Assembly: GCF_014489845.1 (NCBI RefSeq) | Contig: NZ_JABURY010000006.1 | Span: 62,001 to 126,000, forward strand | DNA from: Frischella japonica | GTDB lineage: Bacteria; Pseudomonadota; Gammaproteobacteria; Enterobacterales; Orbaceae | Length of the DNA stretch: 64,000 nucleotides | Reading direction: 5' to 3' | Part shown: positions 57,141-64,000 of the stretch, in pieces | How the letters are laid out: each line of letters starts with the position of its first letter | Numbering within the stretch: position 1 is the first letter of the stretch | The notes under the pieces: model-generated | What the model was told of the DNA's origin: nothing | Databases searched by the model: none | What the model saw: the letters and a program-made list of their open reading frames with translations, nothing else | Made by a program: the position numbers and the translations under genes

Positions 57141-57932
57141 ATGCTGGTTTTTCGTTATGATGAAACTTTTGAAGGGTTATTGACCGCAGTATTTGATGCA
57201 TTTGCATTGAAAAAATGGCCAGAGCAGGTATTAAGTCGGCATGACGTGGTACCTTTATTTACTAGTGAAGAGTATATCGTTTTTACGGATGATAAAAAAG
57301 CTGAACGTGTTAGTACTGCAATGAAAAAACGTCTACCAAATATAGCCTTAAATCAATTAACTTATGTGTGGTTTTCTGAATTACCTGAACGCAGTTCGCT
57401 CATTTTCCGCTATTTAATAAAACTCTTTAAAACAAAAAAAGATATTTCAACTAACTTTGCTGATCCAGATGTCTTAGCTGTGAAGCAATTAGCGAAAAAA
57501 GTATCAAATGAACGTCATTATTTAATGATGTTTGTCCGTTTTAATGCAATTGAAAATCAAGGTGAAAAAGTTTATTTTGCTACGGTAGAACCTAGGTATA
57601 ATGTTTTACCATTAGTTGTTGCTTTTTTTAAAGATCGATTTGCTGATCAGAAATGGGCTATTTTTGATACTAAACGCCAGTTCGGTTATTATTTTGACCT
57701 TAAGCAGTTAGATCTTGTTACGTTGGATGAGCAAGCTGATTTGTTATTCGACGGTGCCATTAATCAAAATTATCTATCAGCTGAAGAAAGACAGTTTCAG
57801 AAATTGTGGTATCATTATTGCCAAGCTTTAACGATTAAGGAACGAATTAATCCTAAACTACAACGGCAATTTATGCCTAAACGCTTTTGGAAACATCTAC
57901 CCGAAACTTGGCATAAAACATTTGATAACTAA
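57141..57932 (+). CDS. DUF4130 / TIGR03915 putative DNA repair protein
   Basis: 263 residues, partner of the radical-SAM gene upstream (7-base gap). Typical features: FRYDETFEGLLTAVFDAF at the N-terminus, VKQLAKKVSNERHYLMMFVRF in the middle, and FATVEPRYNVLPLVVAFFKDRFADQKWAIFD followed by YYFD. In many bacteria this domain is fused to a uracil-DNA glycosylase; here it ends at HLPETWHKTFDN with no glycosylase domain. Function unproven; the context says DNA damage response. Convergent with recG. Confidence 0.9.
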   Translation: MLVFRYDETFEGLLTAVFDAFALKKWPEQVLSRHDVVPLFTSEEYIVFTDDKKAERVSTAMKKRLPNIALNQLTYVWFSELPERSSLIFRYLIKLFKTKKDISTNFADPDVLAVKQLAKKVSNERHYLMMFVRFNAIENQGEKVYFATVEPRYNVLPLVVAFFKDRFADQKWAIFDTKRQFGYYFDLKQLDLVTLDEQADLLFDGAINQNYLSAEERQFQKLWYHYCQALTIKERINPKLQRQFMPKRFWKHLPETWHKTFDN

Positions 57933-57974
57933 TATCAAAAAGTTTTATAGCAATATAACTGACATTTTCTATGT

Positions 57975-60065
57975 TTATGCATTGATATATTTGGTACGTT
58001 CAGGTAACCAACTATTAATGAATTTTAGTGCAATGTCAGGTTGAAATTTTAAAATATATTGCGCTACTTTTTGGATATGGTGAATTAACATTTGGTCGCG
58101 GATTAAGTCAACGACCCTAAAATCGGCTAGACCAACTTGTCGGGTACCTAAGATTTCGCCTCCACCACGAATTTCAAGATCTTTTTGTGCAATAACAAAA
58201 CCATCATTACTGTCACGCATCACGTTCAGCCGTTGTTTAGTTACTTGACTTAGGGGAGCTTGGTACATTAATACACAGTGTGAGGTAGCTTGTCCACGCC
58301 CGACTCGACCTCGTAATTGATGTAATTGAGATAATCCGAGCCGTTCAGCATTTTCAATAATCATCAAACTAGCATTAGGTACATCTACACCAACTTCAAT
58401 AACCGTGGTTGCAATTAATAACTGAATTTCACCCTGTTTAAATGCTTGCATAATCTGTTGTTTTTGCTGTGGTTTCATTTTGCCATGTACTAAGCCGACA
58501 GTTATGTTAGGTAATAATTGTTGTAGTTCTCTATAAGTCACTTCAGCTGCTTGGGCAGATAATATTTCTGATTCTTCCACTAAAGTACAAACCCAATAGA
58601 TTTGCTTACCGGTTAAACAAGCTTGTTCAATGCGTTCAATAACTTGATCACGTCGTGTATTTGGTAATACTACTGTTGTGACAGGCGTACGTCCAGGTGG
58701 TAATTCATCAATAATCGATATATCTAAATCTGCATAAATTGTCATAGTAAGGGTACGTGGAATTGGTGTAGCCGTCATAATTAACTGATGTGGATAACGG
58801 TTATCTTTAATCCCTTTTTGCCATAAGGTTAAGCGTTGATCAACACCAAAACGGTGTTGTTCATCAATAATTACCAAACCAAGCTGGGCGAATTTAACTT
58901 GCTCAACAAATACCGCATGGGTACCGATTAGGATATTCGTTTCACCTGATTCCAACTTGGCATAACATTCACGTTTTTGTTTAGCAGTTAACTTTCCTGC
59001 CAATAGATTGATCGTCAAACCTAATCGCGTAAACCACTGTGTAAAATTGTGATAATGCTGCTCAGCTAGAATCTCTGTAGGGGCCATTAATACGACTTGT
59101 TTATCATTTTCGACTGCATTAAGTGCTGCTAATGCAGCAACTAACGTTTTACCACTACCGACATCTCCTTGTACTAAACGCATCATTGGTTTATCTAGTG
59201 CCATATCGTGCCATATTTCTTGCACGACACGTGTTTGGGCTCGAGTTGGCGAAAAAGGCAAAGCCTCCAAAAAAGGGGTAATAAAACGATTTTTAACAAT
59301 CATTGGGATTGCTAAATGGCTCTGATTCCGCGATTTCAATAACTGCATGCTCAATTGATATGCAAGAAGTTCCTCAAAGATCAGCCGTTTTTTGGCAGGA
59401 TGACTACTGTCTTCGAACGATGCTATATCAATATCCAGAGGGGGTTCATGTAAAATGGTTAATGCTTGCTCTATACTGGGAAAATCCGCGATAAACTGTT
59501 TAGGAATAATCTCTTCTGTTGGATTGCGTGTTAGAAGTATTAAACTCAAATGTATAAATTTACGAATAATTGTTTGGGTTAAACCATATGTTGCGCCGTA
59601 AATCGGAGTATATTTCTCAGTTTCAAGATTCGTGAATGCTTGGGGGGTATCGCGAACTTGTATTTGGGGATGAATCATTTCTGGATAAAGTTTGCCTTTT
59701 TTAACTTCACCATATGCTTTTACCCATTTTCCAGTTGCAAGATTTTGTTGCATGTTTGGATAAAAATTCATAAAACGTAATGTAATGATTCCGCTTTCGT
59801 CTCGTATCGTGCAAATTAACATTCTTTTTTTAGTAAAAAGGATTTCGGATTTAATGATTTGACCTTGAACAGTGGTATGTTCACCGATGATGATTTGTGC
59901 GATAGGACTATAAGTTGAACGATCTTCATAGCGTAGGGGTAAGTGTAGTAACAGATCACGAATGGTGTAAATACCTAGATGATTAAACTTTTTAGCTAAT
60001 GCATCACCTAATCCAGGTAAATGACTAATCGGTAAGTGTTGCAATAATCGTTTAGAGACCGTCAT
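57975..60065 (-). CDS. recG: ATP-dependent DNA helicase RecG
   Basis: Remodels stalled forks and branched recombination intermediates; 696 residues (E. coli 693). The N-terminal wedge domain (PISHLPGLGDALAKKFNHLGI, LLLHLPLRYEDRS) is followed by the helicase motifs: Walker A LVQGDVGSGKTLVAALAAL, TEILAEQHY, DEQHRFGV (motif II), MTATPIPRTL and the C-terminal ATTVIEVGVDVPNASLMIIE and QLRGRVGRG. It starts 2 bases after the spoT stop. E. coli has trmH between these two; here it is absent. Confidence 0.98.
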   Translation of the reverse strand: MTVSKRLLQHLPISHLPGLGDALAKKFNHLGIYTIRDLLLHLPLRYEDRSTYSPIAQIIIGEHTTVQGQIIKSEILFTKKRMLICTIRDESGIITLRFMNFYPNMQQNLATGKWVKAYGEVKKGKLYPEMIHPQIQVRDTPQAFTNLETEKYTPIYGATYGLTQTIIRKFIHLSLILLTRNPTEEIIPKQFIADFPSIEQALTILHEPPLDIDIASFEDSSHPAKKRLIFEELLAYQLSMQLLKSRNQSHLAIPMIVKNRFITPFLEALPFSPTRAQTRVVQEIWHDMALDKPMMRLVQGDVGSGKTLVAALAALNAVENDKQVVLMAPTEILAEQHYHNFTQWFTRLGLTINLLAGKLTAKQKRECYAKLESGETNILIGTHAVFVEQVKFAQLGLVIIDEQHRFGVDQRLTLWQKGIKDNRYPHQLIMTATPIPRTLTMTIYADLDISIIDELPPGRTPVTTVVLPNTRRDQVIERIEQACLTGKQIYWVCTLVEESEILSAQAAEVTYRELQQLLPNITVGLVHGKMKPQQKQQIMQAFKQGEIQLLIATTVIEVGVDVPNASLMIIENAERLGLSQLHQLRGRVGRGQATSHCVLMYQAPLSQVTKQRLNVMRDSNDGFVIAQKDLEIRGGGEILGTRQVGLADFRVVDLIRDQMLIHHIQKVAQYILKFQPDIALKFINSWLPERTKYINA

Positions 60066-60067
60066 AA

Positions 60068-62188
60068 TTAATTGATATTACGTACTACACTGACTACATC
60101 CTGCTGGAGACCGATTTTTCTAATAATTTCATTTAGCTGCGTAAGATTTTTTACTTCAATATGTAGGATAATCGTATAGATTCGCGAATCTTTCTCTTCA
60201 GTATTTAGCCATTTCACGTTGGCTGATTCTGCTTTTATCGTCGAAATGATGTATTCTAAGGCATTAGCAGTATTATCAGCGATATCAATTAGTACTTCTG
60301 CCACTAATAATTGATTTATTGACGGTGACCATTCTAAGGCAATATATTTATCAGGTTGATTTTGATAACCGGTAATATTTCGACAAGATTCATGATGAAC
60401 GGTTAGCCCTTTTTCTGGATTAACACGACCAATAATAGGATCACTTGGAATAGGATGGCAACATTTTGCAAAGGTGACTAAGAGTCCTTCAGTTCCGGTA
60501 ATCGCCAATTTTTTAGGGATTTTACTATCGTCAATAATCTCACTATGGTCAATTCCTTTGGCAACTAATTGACTCATTATATTACCGAGACCGATTTCAG
60601 CTAATAGATCATCAAAACTATTGAGCTTAGCAAAACTAACAATCCGATCAATGATTTTGGCTGGCACATTTTCAACACCACCTTTATCTGCCAAAGCATA
60701 ACCTAAAAGTCGTTTACCTAACATGATAGCATCATCACGTTTTAAGTTTTTAAGAACTTGTTTAATACGTGAACGAGCTTTAGAGCTAACCACAAAATTT
60801 AACCATCCAGGATTAGGTCGACTATAAGCGGAAGTAATAATTTCAACCGTTTGACCATTAGATAAAGATTGTGACAATGGATATGGTTTACGATCTACCA
60901 ATGCACCTACACATTGATTACCAATATCAGTATGTACGGCATAGGCAAGATCAACTGGTGTAGCTCCTTCTGGAAGCTCAACGATTCTTCCTTTTGGCGT
61001 GAAAACATAGATCTCTTTAGGAAAGAGTTCTGATTTTACATTTTCAATAAATTCAAAAGAATTTCCTGCACTTTGTTGTAATTCCAATAATGTTTGCAAC
61101 CAACGTTGTGCTTTAATCTGTGCAGTTGTATGTTTAAATTTATCTTTCTTGTTGTACATCCAATGTGCTGCTACACCCATTTCAGCGATTTGGTTCATAT
61201 CCTCGGTACGAATTTGAATTTCAACTGGGGTACCGTGGGGACCGATCAATGAAGTGTGGAGTGATTGATATCCATTGGCTTTTGGTATTGCTATATAATC
61301 TTTAAAACGATTATGGCGTGGTTTGTATAAGTTATGAATTAGACCGAGTACACGATAACAATTATTCACATTATTGACAATAATGCGAAAAATATAGATA
61401 TCCATGATGGTTTGGAAGCGTTGTTCTCGGTGTTGCATTTTCTGATAAATGGCATAAATATTTCTTTCAATGCCTTGTACCGACGCTTTAATTTTCGCTT
61501 TCGATAAACGTACTTCAATTTCTGACAAAATTTGTTGGATTAATTCTTTACGGGTTTGTCTGGCTGATATGACAACCTTATTTAAAACTTGCGCTCGATT
61601 GGGATACATAGCCGTAAAACTTAAAACTTCTAATTCTGTTTTAATGTGATGAATTCCTAAACGATGAGCTAAAGGTGCGTAGATTTCCAACGTCTCTTTT
61701 GCAATTCGCCTTCGTTTGTCTGGTCTTAGTGAATCAAGCGTTTGCATATTGTGAGTACGGTCAGCAAGCTTAATCAAGATAACTCGTACATCTTCCACCA
61801 TGGCCAAAACCATTTTACGAAAATTTTCCGCTTGTGCTTCCTGACGATTACGAAATTTCAATTTATCTAGCTTAGAAACACCTTCTACTAATAAACCGAC
61901 AGGTGCACCAAATTTTTGAACTACATCTTGATAGGTTACAGGCGTATCCTCAATGGTGTCATGCAATAAAGCGGCAATGATCGCCTCATAGTCTAATCGC
62001 ATGTTTGCCAGAATACAGGCAACAGCAACTGGATGAATTATATAAGGTTCGCCGCTGGCGCGAAATTGTCCATCATGAGCGCTATATGCAAATACATAAG
62101 CTTCCCAGATTCGCTTAATTTGCTTACCGGGAAGATACGTTGTGATCAATTTTTCCAAAGGGGAAAAATATTGCATATCCGCAGACAT
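60068..62188 (-). CDS. spoT: Bifunctional (p)ppGpp synthetase/hydrolase SpoT
   Basis: 706 residues (E. coli 702). The hydrolase HD domain is intact: H52 in YIIHPVAVACIL and H76-D77 in ALLHDTIEDT. The synthetase domain has YRVLGLIHNLYKPRHNRFKDYIA and VEIQIRTEDMNQIAEMGVAAHW. A TGS domain (IYVFTPKGRIVELPEGATPVDLAY) and a C-terminal ACT domain (LLVAEVLIDIADNTANALEYII) follow. Controls ppGpp, to which the GC-rich tRNA promoter at 30564 should respond. In the gmk-rpoZ-spoT-recG cluster; 22 bases after rpoZ. Confidence 0.98.
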   Translation of the reverse strand: MSADMQYFSPLEKLITTYLPGKQIKRIWEAYVFAYSAHDGQFRASGEPYIIHPVAVACILANMRLDYEAIIAALLHDTIEDTPVTYQDVVQKFGAPVGLLVEGVSKLDKLKFRNRQEAQAENFRKMVLAMVEDVRVILIKLADRTHNMQTLDSLRPDKRRRIAKETLEIYAPLAHRLGIHHIKTELEVLSFTAMYPNRAQVLNKVVISARQTRKELIQQILSEIEVRLSKAKIKASVQGIERNIYAIYQKMQHREQRFQTIMDIYIFRIIVNNVNNCYRVLGLIHNLYKPRHNRFKDYIAIPKANGYQSLHTSLIGPHGTPVEIQIRTEDMNQIAEMGVAAHWMYNKKDKFKHTTAQIKAQRWLQTLLELQQSAGNSFEFIENVKSELFPKEIYVFTPKGRIVELPEGATPVDLAYAVHTDIGNQCVGALVDRKPYPLSQSLSNGQTVEIITSAYSRPNPGWLNFVVSSKARSRIKQVLKNLKRDDAIMLGKRLLGYALADKGGVENVPAKIIDRIVSFAKLNSFDDLLAEIGLGNIMSQLVAKGIDHSEIIDDSKIPKKLAITGTEGLLVTFAKCCHPIPSDPIIGRVNPEKGLTVHHESCRNITGYQNQPDKYIALEWSPSINQLLVAEVLIDIADNTANALEYIISTIKAESANVKWLNTEEKDSRIYTIILHIEVKNLTQLNEIIRKIGLQQDVVSVVRNIN

Positions 62189-62210
62189 TGTTTTGATACT
62201 TTAATGCTGA

Positions 62211-62501
62211 TTATTCGTAAGAAGATTCATCTTCAAAAAGAATAGTATCATGTAAAATAGAGCGGGTTTCAGTTTCTTTTTCTTGGCGAGCCTGATACTC
62301 AGATGCATCAAGAATATTTTTGTTAATAAAACCTTCTTCAATTTCACGTAATGCAATAACGGTTTCTTTATCGTTTTCTTCAGAAACCAACGCGGCTTTA
62401 CCTTCAGCCTGTAGTTGATGTGCGCGTCTTGCGGCGATTAAAACCAGATCAAATCGATTACCAATGATATCAACCGCATCTTGAACCGTTACACGTGCCA
62501 T
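62211..62501 (-). CDS. rpoZ: RNA polymerase omega subunit
   Basis: 96 residues (E. coli 91). [31 protein letters not shown] is the conserved N-terminus that clamps the beta' subunit; it also forms part of the ppGpp site 1 region together with beta'. The C-terminal tail ([23 protein letters not shown] is the region) is acidic. Directly upstream of spoT on the same strand. Confidence 0.97.
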   Translation of the reverse strand: MARVTVQDAVDIIGNRFDLVLIAARRAHQLQAEGKAALVSEENDKETVIALREIEEGFINKNILDASEYQARQEKETETRSILHDTILFEDESSYE

Positions 62502-62643
62502 GTTTACCCCTATATTTTTCCGAAATGTTAAAGATTTTCTTAACCTAATCTTTAATTTTACTGAATTTTAAAATAGATTGCTATGCTTATTTAATTGTTA
62601 TCATTATTATATTTAACTTTTTAAAGAAAAATTTTCGTAAATT

Positions 62644-63264
62644 TTATTTAAGTAATTGATTTATAGTGTTTTTGTTGTTTATTTGTTGTTTCGTTGTTTT
62701 CAAACTTTCAGCAATGATAATTGACGATAGTTGTTCCAAAGCAGTACTAAAATTTTCGTTAATAATTGTATAGTCATATTCAGCGTAATGTGACATTTCT
62801 CTATGTGCCTTTTGCATACGTTTTTCGATCACTTCTAGCGAATCCTGACCACGTTTAAATAACCTTTTTTCTAGTTCGGTTATGGAAGGAGGCAGAATAA
62901 AAATACTTTTAGCTTGAGGCATTTTTTCTCGAACTTGTCTAGCTCCTTGCCAATCAATATCCAGAAAAATATTAAATCCTTGCGCTAATTTTTGACTAAT
63001 AGCGGATTTAGACGTACCGTAGTAATTACCAAATACGGTAGCATGTTCAATAAAAGCATCTTGTTTTATTAATTTCTCAAACTCATCATTTTGAATGAAA
63101 TAATAGTGTTCCCCATTATTTTCACCAGGTCTTGGTGTACGTGTTGTATGTGAGATAGATACCATTGCTGGATGAGGATTAGATTGCATTAAATAAGCGT
63201 TAATTAAACTTGATTTTCCCGCACCACTTGGCGCTGAAATAATAAAAAGTGTTCCTGTAAACAT
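62644..63264 (-). CDS. gmk: Guanylate kinase
   Basis: Phosphorylates GMP to GDP; 206 residues from ATG 63264 (E. coli 207). P-loop [19 protein letters not shown]-binding [49 protein letters not shown] and GRGQ-type lid [13 protein letters not shown]. The frame extends to another ATG at 63303, but those 13 residues have no family counterpart; neither start has a clear Shine-Dalgarno, so the choice rests on homology. Heads the cluster before rpoZ, 142 bases away. Confidence 0.95.
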   Translation of the reverse strand: MFTGTLFIISAPSGAGKSSLINAYLMQSNPHPAMVSISHTTRTPRPGENNGEHYYFIQNDEFEKLIKQDAFIEHATVFGNYYGTSKSAISQKLAQGFNIFLDIDWQGARQVREKMPQAKSIFILPPSITELEKRLFKRGQDSLEVIEKRMQKAHREMSHYAEYDYTIINENFSTALEQLSSIIIAESLKTTKQQINNKNTINQLLK

Positions 63265-63533
63265 TATATTTTCAATATCAATGAATTTGCATCTATTATT
63301 CATAAAAATGAGTAAAAAGAAAATAGAATAATGTAAAAAACAATCAATCGGTTGTGATAATTATTATTATTTTTACAACTACCTTGAGTGCTCACCAATT
63401 ATTGTGATTGTTCTAAGCTTAAGATTGAATATAAAAACAAATGTAAAGTGATATTTACTGTAAGGTCCAACTGCAAAATCCATTAACTTTATGATATCAT
63501 TACAAATATTGTTATTCTTCTTATTTTTCAACT

Positions 63534-64000
63534 ATGACCACAATTAAAGATATCGCTAAATTAGCTGGTGTTTCGCATGGTACTGTTTCCAATGTGTTAA
63601 ATGGGAGGGGAAATGTTAGTGTCAAGAAAATCAAATTAGTTGAAGAAGTCGCACAAAAGTTGGGATACCAATTAAATGTCCAAGCTAAAATATTAAAAGA
63701 AGGCTTTGCTAAAACGATATCGATAATTTTACCCAATGTAATAGCACAGCAATTTAGTTATCTTTATAACAAATTATTTATATCTTTAAATGAATTGGGA
63801 TATGAAACAACTATTTATCTAACCTATAATACCCAAGAACTTGAATTACAATTTATTCAAAAAATTGCCACGAAACGTGATTTAGCCATTATTACGGTTT
63901 CGTGCCTTGATAATGCCCAAGTCTATTATCAAAATTTAGCGATTCCTCGCGATAAGATTATCTTTGTTTATAATCGTCCAAAGTTAGCAGAAAAATTCAT
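63534..64000 (+). CDS. LacI-family transcriptional regulator (3' part cut off)
   Basis: The first 155 codons of a LacI/GalR-type repressor, running out of the window. The N-terminal helix-turn-helix is clear: TTIKDIAKLAGVSHGTVSNVLNGRGNVS, then the hinge region. The start of a periplasmic-binding-protein-like effector domain follows (KTISIILPNVIAQQFSYLYNKLF). The effector and target genes cannot be seen here. ATG at 63534, divergent from gmk with a 269-base gap. Confidence 0.92.
   Translation, partial: MTTIKDIAKLAGVSHGTVSNVLNGRGNVSVKKIKLVEEVAQKLGYQLNVQAKILKEGFAKTISIILPNVIAQQFSYLYNKLFISLNELGYETTIYLTYNTQELELQFIQKIATKRDLAIITVSCLDNAQVYYQNLAIPRDKIIFVYNRPKLAEKF

Overview
The window reads as the chromosome of an AT-rich gammaproteobacterium. 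Protein similarity and local gene order (rpsU-dnaG-rpoD, glyQS, hldD-waaF-waaC, a metT-like tRNA operon, seqA-pgm, moaCDE-ybhL, gmk-rpoZ-spoT-recG, nrdDG) resemble Enterobacterales/Pasteurellales, but intergenic DNA is very AT-rich and several clusters are rearranged or trimmed. My best guess is an Orbaceae-type insect-gut symbiont (Gilliamella, Frischella or Orbus relatives). That is inference from recall, not a database result.

Layout. 1-7.5 kb, minus strand: partial uspA, pitA, a yfeH-type transporter, then the macromolecular synthesis operon rpsU-dnaG-rpoD. 7.9-21.3 kb: hemB, ybaK-yciC, glyQS, tag plus a MerR regulator, an orphan membrane protein, an MHS-family transporter, mnmE, yadGH and a ClbS/DfsB-like protein. 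21.4-28.6 kb: pth, prs, a single-domain mnmD, plsC-cmoM and the LPS inner-core genes hldD-waaF-waaC. 28.6-30.6 kb: a candidate small RNA and six tRNA genes on the minus strand. 30.7-43 kb: cca-ygiM, moaCDE-ybhL, slyB-gloA, seqA, pgm, two exported proteins, an aminotransferase, alr and mltG. 44.2-50.5 kb: nrdDG behind two NrdR boxes, can, then zntA behind a MerR-type promoter and a small metal-binding protein. 50.5-53.7 kb is a gene-poor accessory stretch with two unrecognised proteins and a DUF6708-like membrane protein. 53.7-58 kb: OsmC-family yhfA, an amino-acid permease and a radical-SAM/DUF4130 two-gene operon. 58-64 kb: recG, spoT, rpoZ, gmk and the start of a LacI-family regulator.

How the genes work together. 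tRNA biology is well represented: tRNA genes, cca, mnmE, mnmD, cmoM, ybaK, pth and glyQS. Two of these enzymes are reduced relative to E. coli: MnmD lacks the MnmC oxidase domain, and Cca keeps the length of an HD domain but has lost the HD residues. Metal handling links the MerR regulator near 14.2 kb with the zntA promoter near 47.8 kb. Anaerobic growth is supported by nrdDG under apparent NrdR control.

The most interesting system is the pair at 55.9-57.9 kb: a radical-SAM protein with a helix-hairpin-helix motif and its DUF4130 partner. The family is annotated only as putative DNA modification/repair. Here the promoter carries a CTG-N10-CAG LexA box overlapping the -10, which suggests an SOS-induced role in DNA repair.
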